Positions 16,445 to 25,928 of a DNA stretch of 64,000 nt are shown piece by piece. The stretch's first letter is position 1. Each line of letters begins with the position of its first letter. The notes beneath the pieces are model-generated. The model ran no database searches. It was given only the letters and a program-made list of their open reading frames with translations, and had not been told where the DNA came from. The stretch spans positions 1 to 64,000 of the forward strand of contig JACAEI010000039.1 of the NCBI GenBank assembly GCA_013388905.1, read 5' to 3'. The position numbers were made by a program, and so were the translations under genes. The stretch is from Candidatus Bathyarchaeota archaeon. GTDB taxonomy: Archaea > Thermoproteota > Bathyarchaeia > Bathyarchaeales > Bathycorpusculaceae.

Positions 16445-17668
16445 ATGAAAAACGTTTCAGACGTAATAATTGTTGGCGGCGGTCCATGTGGTTTATTTAC
16501 GGCACTTAACCTTGCTAAACAGGGCGTAAACGTAGCAGTTTTTGAAGAACACAGCGAAATAGGCGTTCCGTCGCATTGCCCTGGACACTTAAGCATTAAT
16601 GGCTTAAAGAAACTAGGGCTATATCCACTTCCAGCAGAAATTGTGGAAAACAACTTTCACGGTGCAGTCTTTCATTCACCAAAAGGCACGAGCTTTTCGG
16701 TTCACTTTTCCCAGCCTGTAACTTGCGTTGTAAATCGTGTCCTCTTCGATAATCATATTGCAGAAATTGCTGAAGAGGCTGGAGTGCATTATCATCTAAA
16801 CTCAAGAGTAGAGTCTCTGATCATTGAAGATGGTTTCGTAAAAGGAGTCGTCGTTAGAAAAAAGGGCAGAAATGAAGAATTTTTAGCTAACATCGTTATT
16901 GATGCAGAGGGCGTATCCTCCAGAATTTTAAGGCAGGTTGGCTTGTCATGCCTTAACCGTCACATGTTTGTTAATGGCGTGCAAGCAGAAGTCGAAAATG
17001 TCAAGAGCACAAACCTAGACACTGTGGAAGTCTTTTTTGGAAAAGATTATGCTGCTGGCTTTTATGCTTGGCTTATTCCTAAACAAGATGGAAAAGCAAA
17101 AGTTGGATTAGCTACGAAAACTGGAAACCCTCATGAGCTTTTTCAAAAATTTATGCTCAGACATCCTACAGCATCAAGGAAACTGCGAACCGCAAAAATT
17201 TTGCAGGTAGCCTTTCACCCATTAACATTGGGTGGACCAATTGAAAAGACTTATTCCAATGGTTTTTTAGTCGTTGGGGACGCTGCATCGCAAGTGAAGC
17301 CCACAACTGGAGGAGGCGTAATTTGGGGAATGACTTGTGCGCGAATTGCCTCAAAAGTTGCTTATGAAGCTCTAAGTGAAAACGATTTTTCTTCAAACGT
17401 TCTCAGCAGATATCAAGTGCAATGCGAAGGCATCTTGGATTTCGATGCGAACATTATGCTTAGGATTAGGAAGATGCTTAATGCCATGTCTGACGAAAAT
17501 ATGGACAACGTAATTTCTCTGCTTAAAAAGCTTAAGCTGGATGAAACTTTCCAAGGTTTTCAAGATATAGATCTCCAGGGGCAATCGCTTCTGCGTCTTC
17601 TTCGAAGCCCCAAGATGTTAGTCGCTCTGTTCTATTTCTCTCTGCTCTATTTGTCCGCAAATCCTTAA
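16445..17668 (+). CDS. Geranylgeranyl reductase family FAD-dependent oxidoreductase
   Basis: Reduces isoprenoid double bonds of archaeal membrane lipids or their precursors. The N-terminal FAD-binding Rossmann motif is DVIIVGGGPCGLFTALNLAK. PSHCPGHLSINGLKKLGL, DAEGVSSRILRQVGL and the second FAD motif FLVVGDAASQVKPTTGGGVIWG are typical of the group, as is the 407-aa length. A C-terminal hydrophobic segment (LVALFYFSLLYLSANP) may contact the membrane. It could act on lipids or on quinone/polyprenol substrates; the sequence does not decide. Confidence 0.88.
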   Translation: MKNVSDVIIVGGGPCGLFTALNLAKQGVNVAVFEEHSEIGVPSHCPGHLSINGLKKLGLYPLPAEIVENNFHGAVFHSPKGTSFSVHFSQPVTCVVNRVLFDNHIAEIAEEAGVHYHLNSRVESLIIEDGFVKGVVVRKKGRNEEFLANIVIDAEGVSSRILRQVGLSCLNRHMFVNGVQAEVENVKSTNLDTVEVFFGKDYAAGFYAWLIPKQDGKAKVGLATKTGNPHELFQKFMLRHPTASRKLRTAKILQVAFHPLTLGGPIEKTYSNGFLVVGDAASQVKPTTGGGVIWGMTCARIASKVAYEALSENDFSSNVLSRYQVQCEGILDFDANIMLRIRKMLNAMSDENMDNVISLLKKLKLDETFQGFQDIDLQGQSLLRLLRSPKMLVALFYFSLLYLSANP

Positions 17669-17707
17669 AATCCGTGAATAGTAAATGATAAAAACGGTTG
17701 GAATGTA

Positions 17708-18070
17708 ATGCTTGAATTTCGTTATAAACAAGTTATTGTTTTTCGTTCTGATTTGAAGTTAAGCAAAGGCAAGATTGCGGCTCAGGCTGGACATGCTGCA
17801 ATTTCAGCTGCGGAAGAAGCCCGCAAACATCATAAAGAATGGTGGGCTGCATGGTTGAATGAGGGCCAACGCAAAATAGCGGCAAAAGTGAAAAACGAAA
17901 AGGAGCTTTTGAGTCTAGAGCAATTAGCGAAAGAGTTTGCATTGCCATGCTCTCTGATTGTCGATAAGGGTTTGACGGAAATTCCTCCAGGCACTGTAAC
18001 TTGCTTGGGAATTGGCCCAGCGCCGGTTGAGAGGATAGATAAGATAACAGGAACGCTTCCCCTACTATGA
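17708..18070 (+). CDS. pth2: Peptidyl-tRNA hydrolase, archaeal/eukaryotic Pth2 type
   Basis: Frees tRNA from stalled peptidyl-tRNA. The 120-residue sequence has the Pth2 signature: YKQVIVFRSDLKLSKGKIAAQAGHAAISAA with the catalytic GK..AQ..H cluster (written in part), KIAAKVKNEKELL, IVDKGLTEIPPGTVTCLGIGP and DKITGTLPLL at the end. It stands between the reductase and truD on the same strand. Confidence 0.97.
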   Translation: MLEFRYKQVIVFRSDLKLSKGKIAAQAGHAAISAAEEARKHHKEWWAAWLNEGQRKIAAKVKNEKELLSLEQLAKEFALPCSLIVDKGLTEIPPGTVTCLGIGPAPVERIDKITGTLPLL

Positions 18071-18132
18071 CAATTTTAGATGGATTCCATAAAACATTTC
18101 TGGATAATTAGCTGCTATTGAGGCGACATTTC

Positions 18133-19509
18133 ATGTTGGTCTCCAAGTTAGATAAGAGTATAGGAATAGAAGTTTATGCAACAAGTTCCCCCGGCACAAG
18201 CGGAATCATTAGGCAACATATTGAAGATTTCGTTGTTAAAGAAATGCTAGTAGACGGCTCTATAGCAGAAATAAATCATTCCGTTAAGCGTCAAGTTCTT
18301 GGAGCAACATTTTCCAAAAATCGTTATTTGTTATGTGTCTTAGTTAAGCGAGATTGGGATATATTCTTGGCTCTTAGAGCCATTGCTGAACAGCTAAACA
18401 TAAGCACAAAACGCATCCAAATTGCAGGTATAAAAGATGCTAAGGCTGTTACTGCACAACACGTTACTATTGAAGGCGTATCAACAAAAGATGTGGCAAA
18501 AGTTCAAGTTAAAGACATAACGGTGCACCCAATAGGCTATGTTCGCAGCAAGATTTCGCCCTATTTCCTTTTAGGAAACAATTTTTACATAACCATTAGA
18601 GCCTTAAAGCATTCGACATCGCCAATCCAAAAGCGGATAACAGAAACCGTTAGAGAAATTAAAACCATCGGTGGAGTTCCAAATTTTTTCGGGCATCAAC
18701 GTTTTGGCACAACTCGCCCTATAACCCATCTTGTTGGAAAAGCCCTTGTCAAAGGAAATGTTCGAAAAGCTGCAATGCTTTTTCTGGCTAAGCTAGGCTC
18801 ACATGAACATCCAGAGTCTAGACACGCCAGAAAGCAACTGCAAGATACGCAAGATTTCCAAAAAGCTTTGAAAGAATTTCCAAAAAAGCTACATTACGAG
18901 CGTCTAATGCTTAGACACTTAATCAAAAAGCCAGGCGATTTCACGGGTGCCTTTAGAAGGTTGCCAATGAAACTGCGAAAGCTTTTTCCTCAAGCCTACC
19001 AGTCTTACCTATTCAACAAATTTCTAAGCAGAAGAATCGCAAATGGAATTTCGCTGAACAGAGCTGAGGTTGGCGACTATGTCGTAAACGTTGAGCGTAG
19101 CGGATTACCGATGCCGAACATGTGTAGAATAGCAAATATACAAACGACAAAAGAACTGGATAAAGCAGTTGAAGCTGATAGAATGCGCATAGCAATTCCG
19201 CTAATAGGTTTCAAAAGACGTCCTTCGCAAGGGCTACAAGGAGAAATTGAAAGGAAAATCCTAGAAGAAGAGCGGATTTTGCCAGAAAACTTCAAAATTA
19301 GGGCTATGCCAGAAATAAGCTCAAGAGATGAACTGAGAACCGTTATAGTGCCGTTAAACAACTTTTCGATAGACGAAATCTCGGATGATTCTGCAAATCC
19401 CTCAAAGAGACAAGCTAAACTAAGCTTCATGCTGTATCGCGGTTCTTACGCCACAATACCATTGAGGGAAATCATCAAACCACACAACATAATAGAGGCT
19501 GGTTTTTAG
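18133..19509 (+). CDS. truD: tRNA pseudouridine synthase D
   Basis: Makes pseudouridine at tRNA position 13. The catalytic block IAGIKDAKAVTAQHVTIEGV holds the conserved Asp. NFFGHQRFGTTRPITHLVGK is the second TruD signature. The insertion (TRUD) domain and C-terminal GSYATIPLREII are present. About 458 aa is normal for archaea. The frame opens at TTG 18118, but GAGGCG sits 7 nt before ATG 18133, which I take as the start. Confidence 0.95.
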   Translation: MLVSKLDKSIGIEVYATSSPGTSGIIRQHIEDFVVKEMLVDGSIAEINHSVKRQVLGATFSKNRYLLCVLVKRDWDIFLALRAIAEQLNISTKRIQIAGIKDAKAVTAQHVTIEGVSTKDVAKVQVKDITVHPIGYVRSKISPYFLLGNNFYITIRALKHSTSPIQKRITETVREIKTIGGVPNFFGHQRFGTTRPITHLVGKALVKGNVRKAAMLFLAKLGSHEHPESRHARKQLQDTQDFQKALKEFPKKLHYERLMLRHLIKKPGDFTGAFRRLPMKLRKLFPQAYQSYLFNKFLSRRIANGISLNRAEVGDYVVNVERSGLPMPNMCRIANIQTTKELDKAVEADRMRIAIPLIGFKRRPSQGLQGEIERKILEEERILPENFKIRAMPEISSRDELRTVIVPLNNFSIDEISDDSANPSKRQAKLSFMLYRGSYATIPLREIIKPHNIIEAGF

Positions 19510-19532
19510 GCATCTAGCTTCTGTGAACGCCT

Positions 19533-20090
19533 TTAGCCAATTGTTTTTAAAAGATCTGAACGTGTAATTATTCCAACAATGGCTTTGCCTCTTACAACCA
19601 ATACTCCTTGATGTCTCTCAAGTAATATGCAAATATTATCTATTGGCGTTTCCTCGAAAACTATTGGTAATCTTGGACCCATAATGTCTTTAACCTTTTT
19701 TTCTGCTATGTCTGAACCTAAATTTCTGATTATGCTTTTTTCAGTTATCGTTCCGACAATTTTGTTTCCTTCTAACACCGGCATTTGAGAAATCGCATGC
19801 CGAACCATAACTTCACTCACCCTTAGAATGCTATTATTTGGTTTTGCGAAAAGCACACCTTCAGTCATTATGTCTTTGCATTTCGCTTTTTTTCCTTCTG
19901 TTAAAACCTCTAGAATCTTGTTTATAGTGGACAGTCGCGGGTCTACTTTTCCTTGCTCTATTTTCGCTATATGTGCCTGTGAAACACCTACAAGTTCCGC
20001 CAGCTTTTTTTGTGTTAATCCCGCATCTATTCTCAATTTTTTAAGCGAGGCGCTTGTTATTGACAAAATATAACCACCAGTTATTTTCAT
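19533..20090 (-). CDS. XRE-type HTH regulator with paired CBS domains
   Basis: The N-terminal helix-turn-helix (LKKLRIDAGLTQKKLAELVGVSQAHIAKIEQGK in part) is followed by two CBS motifs (DIMTEGVLFAKPNNSILRVSEVM; VKDIMGPRLPIVFEETPIDNI). CBS pairs commonly bind adenosyl ligands such as AMP, ATP or SAM. I take ATG 20090 as start (about 185 aa). TTG 20066, with GGTGG 7 nt before it, is an alternative; the frame also runs to 20132. The gene is divergent from SAM synthetase across an AT-rich promoter, so SAM-responsive control of that gene is a reasonable guess. Confidence 0.88.
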   Translation of the reverse strand: MKITGGYILSITSASLKKLRIDAGLTQKKLAELVGVSQAHIAKIEQGKVDPRLSTINKILEVLTEGKKAKCKDIMTEGVLFAKPNNSILRVSEVMVRHAISQMPVLEGNKIVGTITEKSIIRNLGSDIAEKKVKDIMGPRLPIVFEETPIDNICILLERHQGVLVVRGKAIVGIITRSDLLKTIG

Positions 20091-20121
20091 ATATAAAAAC
20101 ATACAGCAAAATATATATCTG
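20087..20121. promoter_or_regulatory. Divergent AT-rich promoter between HTH-CBS regulator and SAM synthetase
   Basis: Two TATA-like blocks (CATATATAAAAAC and AAAATATATATC) serve both directions by position. On the plus strand they predict starts about 30-50 nt before the mat ATG. On the minus strand they predict starts at or near the regulator's candidate start codons, implying leaderless mRNA. Confidence 0.5.
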
Positions 20122-20168
20122 TTGTTGTGCATACACCCTAAACTTCAAAAGAGAAAGGAGAGCCAAAA

Positions 20169-21377
20169 ATGCGGAATATAATCGTAGAAGACCTAAAACA
20201 AACACCTCTTGAAAAACAGCGCATAGAGATAGTTGAAAGAAAAGGTCTGGGACATCCCGACTACATATGCGACGCTGTTATGGACCACATATCAATACGT
20301 TTAAGCAAGGAATACTTAGAAAAAGCGGGCACAATACTGCACCACAACGTTGACAAGTCTCTACTCGCAGCTGGAGAAACCGAATTAAAATTTGGCGGAG
20401 GCATAGTCAAGCAGCCGATGCTTTTCATATTTGGCGACAGAGCAACATCAGAATTCAACAACACAAAAATAGATATAGGCGAAATAGCCATAAACAGCGC
20501 CAAAGAATGGTTCAAAAAAAACATGCGCTTCATAGACCCAGAAAAACATGTGAAATATCAGGTTGAATTGAAACCTGGCTCAGCGGGTCTCGTGGACATT
20601 TTTAAACGGAAAGGGAAAGTTTTAGGGGCAAATGATACTTCTGCGGCTGTTGGATATGCTCCAATGACCAAGACTGAAAAAATGGTCCTGAAAACCGAAA
20701 AATTCCTTAATTCAAAAGAATTTAAACAACGTTTTCCCGAATCTGGCGAAGACATTAAGGTTATGGGTTTCAGAACCAACTGCAACCTTAATTTGACAGT
20801 TGCAATGGCTTTTGTAGACCGCTTCATAAACAGCGAAGAAGACTATTTCGAGAAAAAAGCAAAAATCCTCGAAGAAATCAACAAATTTGTTAAAGCTAAC
20901 AATGATTTTGAAAATGTTAATGTAGAGTTAAACACTTTAGACGCGCCTGGAAGAGGCTTAGGCGGAATATACCTCACTGTTTTGGGCACAAGTGCAGAGA
21001 GTGGCGATTCTGGACAGGTTGGTAGAGGAAATCGTGTAAACGGTTTAATATCGCTGAACAGACCATTCTGCTCAGAGGCAGCAGCAGGCAAAAATCCAGT
21101 AAGCCATGTGGGCAAAATCTACAATGTTCTCACATACAGAATAGCGCAAAACGTCTACGAAGAAGTGCCAGAAGTAGCAGAAGTATACGTTTGGTTACTG
21201 AGCAAAATTGGAAATCCCATTGACCATCCTGCAGTGGCAGCAGCTCAGGTAATCATGAAGGGCAACAACTCTTTGGACAAGGTTAGATGCGAAATAAGTG
21301 ATATACTAGAGTGCGAACTTGAAAATATCGATAAATTCTGCATAGAATTGGCACAAGGAAAAATCCAAACCTACTAA
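20169..21377 (+). CDS. mat: S-adenosylmethionine synthetase, archaeal type
   Basis: Makes SAM from methionine and ATP. The protein matches the archaeal MAT family, not the bacterial MetK type: [102 protein letters not shown] and [15 protein letters not shown]. Length (402 aa) is normal. A strong GAAAGGAGAG precedes the ATG. It is divergent from the HTH-CBS regulator. Confidence 0.98.
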   Translation: MRNIIVEDLKQTPLEKQRIEIVERKGLGHPDYICDAVMDHISIRLSKEYLEKAGTILHHNVDKSLLAAGETELKFGGGIVKQPMLFIFGDRATSEFNNTKIDIGEIAINSAKEWFKKNMRFIDPEKHVKYQVELKPGSAGLVDIFKRKGKVLGANDTSAAVGYAPMTKTEKMVLKTEKFLNSKEFKQRFPESGEDIKVMGFRTNCNLNLTVAMAFVDRFINSEEDYFEKKAKILEEINKFVKANNDFENVNVELNTLDAPGRGLGGIYLTVLGTSAESGDSGQVGRGNRVNGLISLNRPFCSEAAAGKNPVSHVGKIYNVLTYRIAQNVYEEVPEVAEVYVWLLSKIGNPIDHPAVAAAQVIMKGNNSLDKVRCEISDILECELENIDKFCIELAQGKIQTY

Positions 21378-21464
21378 TTCTGAAAAGGCAATTCTCATGG
21401 TTTAGAATACCGATTGAAACACTTAAATGACAAAAGACTAAAATTATTAAGGAGAGGCATTAGT

Positions 21465-21725
21465 ATGACTGAACAAAGTGAGAAGCTGCCCATATCTGAA
21501 TTTTACAAAGTCGTTGATTCTGTTACAATTTTTAAAAGCGAAAAATGGTGGGAAGCAATAGTTGTCTTCGAATCCTATGGAAAACGCTCAATCGGATTCT
21601 ATCTTTGGCAAAAAAGAAATGATACGTGGAAAAGAAAGCACAAATTCAACGTTAGAAATATAGACGAATGGAACAAAATCAAAAACGCCATAGAACAACT
21701 TGCGCCAAAACTTGGCTCCAAATAG
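21465..21725 (+). CDS. Small conserved protein, possibly PC4/whirly-like fold
   Basis: I do not recognise this 86-residue protein. It shows four beta-strand-like segments (DSVTIFKSEKWWEAIVVFES, KRSIGFYLWQ, TWKRKHKFNV) followed by a helix (IDEWNKIKNAIEQLAPKL). Strands followed by an LxxWxKLKxxI-like helix recall PC4-like ssDNA-binding proteins, but that likeness is only by eye. AAGGAGAGG upstream of ATG 21465 marks the start; a TTG at 21414 is less likely. It may follow mat on the same transcript. Confidence 0.6.
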   Translation: MTEQSEKLPISEFYKVVDSVTIFKSEKWWEAIVVFESYGKRSIGFYLWQKRNDTWKRKHKFNVRNIDEWNKIKNAIEQLAPKLGSK

Positions 21726-21829
21726 TGTATTTGCAAATTTATATTGTAAATTCTTATTCAAGATTAAAATCTGAAATTGAATAGTTTTATTAATTTATCA
21801 TAATAAACAAAAACAGAAGGTAGAATACT

Positions 21830-22204
21830 ATGGGCGCCGAACAAGAAGACCCGCAAACCCAAGAAGAACCATATGTGGATGCACTTCAACTAGAACAAGA
21901 AGAAGGCCTTGTTGTGGAAGAGCCAATGGAGACAAAAAATAAGAATTCGCGTATGAACTCGAATGAAGTAGATAGAGGGCCTTTTATTCATGGACTCGCC
22001 GTAGGCTTAGGAATCGGTTGTATCGCGACTTTCATTATAGTTTGGATTTCAGTATTTTTCACTCCACGGATAGCATCACAGATTACATATGAAAATCTGC
22101 TTTCCATATTCGTTTATCCGCTCATATATCTGCTGGCAGTAGGTCTAATTGCGTTGACCGCTGGTATTGTCAGAGAATACTATGCCATAAAAAACAAAGT
22201 CTAG
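21830..22204 (+). CDS. Membrane protein of unknown function with acidic N-terminal tail
   Basis: About 45 acidic, Gln/Glu-rich residues (EQEDPQTQEEPYVDALQLEQ and on) precede two hydrophobic helices (GLAVGLGIGCIATFIIVWIS; LLSIFVYPLIYLLAVGLIAL) and a short basic tail. AGAAGG before the ATG gives a ribosome site. The two-helix hairpin with a charged cytoplasmic tail gives no family. It lies between small genes on the same strand. Confidence 0.65.
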   Translation: MGAEQEDPQTQEEPYVDALQLEQEEGLVVEEPMETKNKNSRMNSNEVDRGPFIHGLAVGLGIGCIATFIIVWISVFFTPRIASQITYENLLSIFVYPLIYLLAVGLIALTAGIVREYYAIKNKV

Positions 22205-22295
22205 CCTTTTCTTGAAAGTTTCAAATTCACATATTTTTCAACTATAATATAATAGTTTAATAATTAATACTCTAAACTACAATGGTGAGAAACCT

Positions 22296-22925
22296 ATGCC
22301 TCGCTCTTTCAAGCAACTTTTAGAAAAAATCGTAAGTGAAAAGGCTCCTGGCCCATCTCCAACATTCTCAGTATTCCATGTGTTACGTGCAATTGAGCTA
22401 ATATCAGAGAAACCAATAGGCCGCACTAAGCTAGCTGAAAACCTAGTCGTGGGCGAAGGCACCACACGCACCATAATAGACCGACTAAAAGAAGCTAGTT
22501 TGATCAGAACCTCAAAGGCAGGATGTGCCCTTACAAAAAAAGGCATAAAATTTTGGCAGGAATATAAGTCGGTTTTTGAGAAAAAAGTCGAAATTGGACA
22601 AAATGAGCTAACACTTGCCAATTTTAGTTTCGCAATTCTAGTCAAAAACTGCGCGCATAAGGTTAGGTCTGGTTTAGAACAACGGGACGCTGCAGTGATG
22701 ACTGGTGCAAAAGGCGCAACAACAATAATGCGCAAAAACGGGTGTCTAATTATTCCTTCTGTAAGTGAAAATGTAGTTAAAGATTTTCCTAAAGCAGCCA
22801 GCCAAGCAATTCGACTTTTGCACCCAAAGGAAAACGATGTAGCAATCATTGTGAGCGCTGACACATTGGCAAAAGCAGAGTATGGCGCGTTAGCAGCAGC
22901 TTGGACGCTTCTTAATAATTGTTAA
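22296..22925 (+). CDS. DUF4443 protein with winged helix
   Basis: The N-terminal winged helix (SVFHVLRAIELISEKPIGRTKLAENLVVGEGTTRTIIDRL, in part) is followed by a C-terminal domain (GLEQRDAAVMTGAKGATTIM, IIVSADTLAKAEYGALAAAWTLL) that fits the archaeal DUF4443 family. It is probably a transcription regulator with a ligand-sensing C-terminal domain; the ligand is unknown. GGTGAG lies before the ATG. Its end overlaps the convergent GPN-loop GTPase by 4 nt. Confidence 0.82.
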   Translation: MPRSFKQLLEKIVSEKAPGPSPTFSVFHVLRAIELISEKPIGRTKLAENLVVGEGTTRTIIDRLKEASLIRTSKAGCALTKKGIKFWQEYKSVFEKKVEIGQNELTLANFSFAILVKNCAHKVRSGLEQRDAAVMTGAKGATTIMRKNGCLIIPSVSENVVKDFPKAASQAIRLLHPKENDVAIIVSADTLAKAEYGALAAAWTLLNNC

Positions 22926-23683
22926 TAAGTGTATTTTTCTCCTCCTGCGAGAACGCGCTCTAATGCAATGTTGAAGTTTATTATTCCCTCATTTGTTTTG
23001 GCTGAAACTGGAATAAGCAGAAATTTTAACCCAAGTTTGTGAATTGCTTGCATCATGTTTCGGCTCAATAAACGTTTTGTGCCTTCAAGTTTTTCTTCAA
23101 ATGCCGCTTCCAAAATCCGCGGATTAGCCGACCAATTCACAATCTTGTCAACTTCTTTTTTCGGCAGCAAATCACATTTTGACAGTACATGTATCTGTGG
23201 CAAAAGAAAACGGTTGTAGACTGCTGCCGAGAGAAAGAGGTTTGAAACATAGTTGAACGGATTTGCCGAGAAAACAGCGTCAAACAAGTAGACTATTGCT
23301 TTTGGCTCTTTTGTAAGTTCGCTTGCAATATAGGGACCGCTTGCTCTGAAAGCGAATAGTTCCATCTGCCCAGCAGTGTCAACTAATACTATGTCTGATT
23401 TCAATTCTGCGATTTCTTTTGAAATTTGTTCAATCTCGTCTGCAATCAAGTCTGCAGCCATTATTAATGCGCCGTTTGGACCTAAACTGTATTTTTCCAT
23501 CAGCTCCACAATGTCAATATAATTTCGAATATCTACGTCTGGCGTGTATGGAAGTGCCAAAACACCGGGGTCGAGATTTACCACTGCAACGTCTTGTTTA
23601 GCCATTTTTAACCATTCGTTGAAGGCTGCGGTGAGCTTGGATTTTCCGGAGCCTGCGGTTCCTATTATGAAAATGATGAACAT
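22922..23683 (-). CDS. GPN-loop GTPase
   Basis: Homodimeric GTPase of the XAB1/Npa3 group, linked to RNA polymerase assembly in eukaryotes. The P-loop is GTAGSGKSKLTAAF, the hallmark Gly-Pro-Asn loop is SLGPNGALIMAADLI, G3 is DTAGQMELF, and G4 is SKCDLL in place of NKxD. Length 253 aa is standard. The start ATG at 23683 gives MFIIFIIGTAGSGKS, as in relatives. It converges on the DUF4443 gene. Confidence 0.94.
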   Translation of the reverse strand: MFIIFIIGTAGSGKSKLTAAFNEWLKMAKQDVAVVNLDPGVLALPYTPDVDIRNYIDIVELMEKYSLGPNGALIMAADLIADEIEQISKEIAELKSDIVLVDTAGQMELFAFRASGPYIASELTKEPKAIVYLFDAVFSANPFNYVSNLFLSAAVYNRFLLPQIHVLSKCDLLPKKEVDKIVNWSANPRILEAAFEEKLEGTKRLLSRNMMQAIHKLGLKFLLIPVSAKTNEGIINFNIALERVLAGGEKYTY

Positions 23684-23764
23684 GCTTTTATCGTTCCCTT
23701 ATCTATGCAATGGTTTGTTATGTTGTGATATCAAAACTTTAGTTGAAAGTAAAAGCTTTTTCTA

Positions 23765-24898
23765 TTAAGCCATAGGAACTTCGGGTGGTTGTGGTTCTGG
23801 AATCTGTGGTTGATTCTGTCTGGATGTGAGGAATATGGCTATACCAGCGCCTACTAGAATTGCTGTCATTGTCAACAGCAAAATAAAGAACATGGATAAG
23901 ACTGTCACTGCTTGAATTGGGCTGTCTGCTCCAGCGTAAAGGTCATTTCCAGACCAGCTTGCTCGAACATAGCATAAGCCGGCTACATCAGTATTCCAAA
24001 TATAGGTAAAATGTCCCTCATTATTTGTTGTTACTGTATCTAAAGCAATCCAAGGTGAATAGTTCACTTTTATGTAGATTGTGATTGTTACGTTTTGTAA
24101 AATAGGTGTAAGCTGTCCAGAAAGTGTGACTGTACTTCCTTGGATTAGATATGTGGGCGAAATCGTAAGCGATAATGTTGAAGAAGCTAAAGTATTATAA
24201 CTTGCAGAAACTTGTCCTGGCGCCCATTGTTCACTGTTTTCAAGAGTTATCACTTGCACTTGAGCATTTTTTAACTTACTTGGACATTCGCCGACTCTCC
24301 ATCCATTCTGCCAATCTCCTCCCGTAGTTTCAGCAACATAATAGCGCACATCGTTGTATGTGACGTAGTAAGCTGCTTCTCTAGCATCGTAGGGCTGATG
24401 TGAAAGTCTCACGCCTATGTTCATGTGCGCTTGGGTTTCGTAATACAAAAGCACTACGTCTAGTCCATATGCTTTTATGATTGAAGCTGCGATGTAGGAG
24501 AAGAGGTCGCAGTCTCCTTTGTTTTCTACAATTGTTTCAACAGGATATTTTACGGGTCCAGTTGCCTCATAGGGTATTTGATGCACGATCATTAAAACGC
24601 CGTTTGTGAAATCTTCGTCGTCTGTGTAAATGGTTGCGAGACTGTTAGCAATGGGCTGTAAAGCATATGGTGTGACAAACTTGGCAAAGTCTGTGTTAGA
24701 ATTTAGCTTATGCGTTTTTTCAACATAGTAGTCGTAAAGCGATTGTTGGGCTGTCACGTTTAATCTGTAATATGTGGAGCCATCTGGCTCGTTTAGCAGT
24801 TGATAGGTTTGACTGTATTGTTGTGAGAAACCGTATGGAAGTAGATGAGAAATTACAAGTAAAGCTACTATTAGCAGAAACGCTGTTGCTTTTTTCAT
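23765..24898 (-). CDS. Secreted or anchored transglutaminase-like protein with Ig-like domain
   Basis: A signal peptide (MKKATAFLLIVALLVISHLL) leads to a transglutaminase-like fold at about residues 90-215: NKGDCDLFSYIAASIIKAYG holds the candidate catalytic Cys, AHMNIGV the His, and ETTGGDW the third acidic position. An Ig-like beta domain follows (SLTISPTYLIQGSTVTLSGQL; GHFTYIWNTD). Then come a membrane helix (MFFILLLTMTAILVGAGIAIFL) and a proline-rich tail (QNQPQIPEPQPPEVPMA). It is therefore a surface protein anchored at its C-terminus. It may be a protease or a cross-linker; the substrate is unknown. Confidence 0.82.
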   Translation of the reverse strand: MKKATAFLLIVALLVISHLLPYGFSQQYSQTYQLLNEPDGSTYYRLNVTAQQSLYDYYVEKTHKLNSNTDFAKFVTPYALQPIANSLATIYTDDEDFTNGVLMIVHQIPYEATGPVKYPVETIVENKGDCDLFSYIAASIIKAYGLDVVLLYYETQAHMNIGVRLSHQPYDAREAAYYVTYNDVRYYVAETTGGDWQNGWRVGECPSKLKNAQVQVITLENSEQWAPGQVSASYNTLASSTLSLTISPTYLIQGSTVTLSGQLTPILQNVTITIYIKVNYSPWIALDTVTTNNEGHFTYIWNTDVAGLCYVRASWSGNDLYAGADSPIQAVTVLSMFFILLLTMTAILVGAGIAIFLTSRQNQPQIPEPQPPEVPMA

Positions 24899-25009
24899 AG
24901 AAACTTTTGTTGCAAGCCTGATTTAAGGCATTTATGAACTGTAAATCAATAGTCATAAACAGTCTGAATTTTGTTTACTTAAAGCGGTTCAATCTATTCT
25001 CAATAGCGG

Positions 25010-25858
25010 TTACTTTGTCTTTTTTGGCTTAATTTTTCCGCCATTTTTCTCTATTAACTCTGAAAGCTGAATTATAGCCTTTCCCAAGCGGTCTTTAGCG
25101 GTTTTTGCATCTTTGGCTGTTGTTGAAAAGTGAATCTCAATGTGCGGTTTTCCTTCTTCACCTTTTGGATGAGACTTAATATACGCATAAGGATTATCAT
25201 GCATGATCCTATCAATTAAAGGCGCCAAAACCGACTCCATAATATCATCTGCATAGATGCTTGCTTCGAAAAACAGGTTTTCCCCGCCCTCTTTCCTAAG
25301 CAACGGCGCAACAGACTTCTCAAAAATAGCCTCCATCTCTGAGGGAACACCAGGCAACGCAATCAGAAATGTTTCGTTAACTCTTTTTATTGCACCTGGT
25401 GCTGTGCCAACAGGATTCGGCAATGGTTCTGCATCTTTGGGAAGCTTTGCCATTTTAACTCGTGGCGAAGTTAACTCGACTTTCTCAATTCTTCCAGCCT
25501 TTGCAAAAGCTTCATACTTTTCTCTGACCATTTCTAAAGCTTTTTCGTTAACTTCTAATTTGCTATTTAGAGCTTTGGCAATTCCTTCCAAAGTTTTGTC
25601 ATCAAAGGTCGGTCCTAAACCGCCTGTTGTGATTATAAATCGTGGTTCTCGTTGTAACGCTTCACGTATAGCGTTTGCAATTTCGTCCACGTTATCGCCT
25701 ACAACAGTTATTCGTTTCACATTTATTCCCAATGATGTTGCACGTCTTGCCATCCAATGAGCATTTGTATTCAAAGTTTTGCCAATTAACAATTCGTTGC
25801 CGACGCAAATAATTTCCATTTGTCGCTGATTCATTGTTCCACTTTTCCAAACAGACAT
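25010..25858 (-). CDS. CinA-like MoCF-biosynthesis-domain protein
   Basis: A molybdopterin-binding fold protein of the archaeal CinA N-terminal (COG1058) type: IICVGNELLIGKTLNTNAHW, TTGGLGPTFDDKTLEGIA, PNPVGTAPGAI and ALPGVPSEMEAIFEKSV. Bacterial CinA relatives cleave ADP-ribose or deamidate NMN; here the C-terminal deamidase domain is absent, so only the pyrophosphatase-like part is present. CATAAAAAG centred 26 nt before ATG 25858 fits leaderless transcription from that codon; an inner ATG at 25834 is an alternative start. Confidence 0.88.
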   Translation of the reverse strand: MSVWKSGTMNQRQMEIICVGNELLIGKTLNTNAHWMARRATSLGINVKRITVVGDNVDEIANAIREALQREPRFIITTGGLGPTFDDKTLEGIAKALNSKLEVNEKALEMVREKYEAFAKAGRIEKVELTSPRVKMAKLPKDAEPLPNPVGTAPGAIKRVNETFLIALPGVPSEMEAIFEKSVAPLLRKEGGENLFFEASIYADDIMESVLAPLIDRIMHDNPYAYIKSHPKGEEGKPHIEIHFSTTAKDAKTAKDRLGKAIIQLSELIEKNGGKIKPKKTK

Positions 25859-25928
25859 TAGAAAACAGAACTGGTTTATTCTTTTTATGCTGTTTGCTAA
25901 CTTACTGTCTAAAAAGCTGAGGTTTTGA

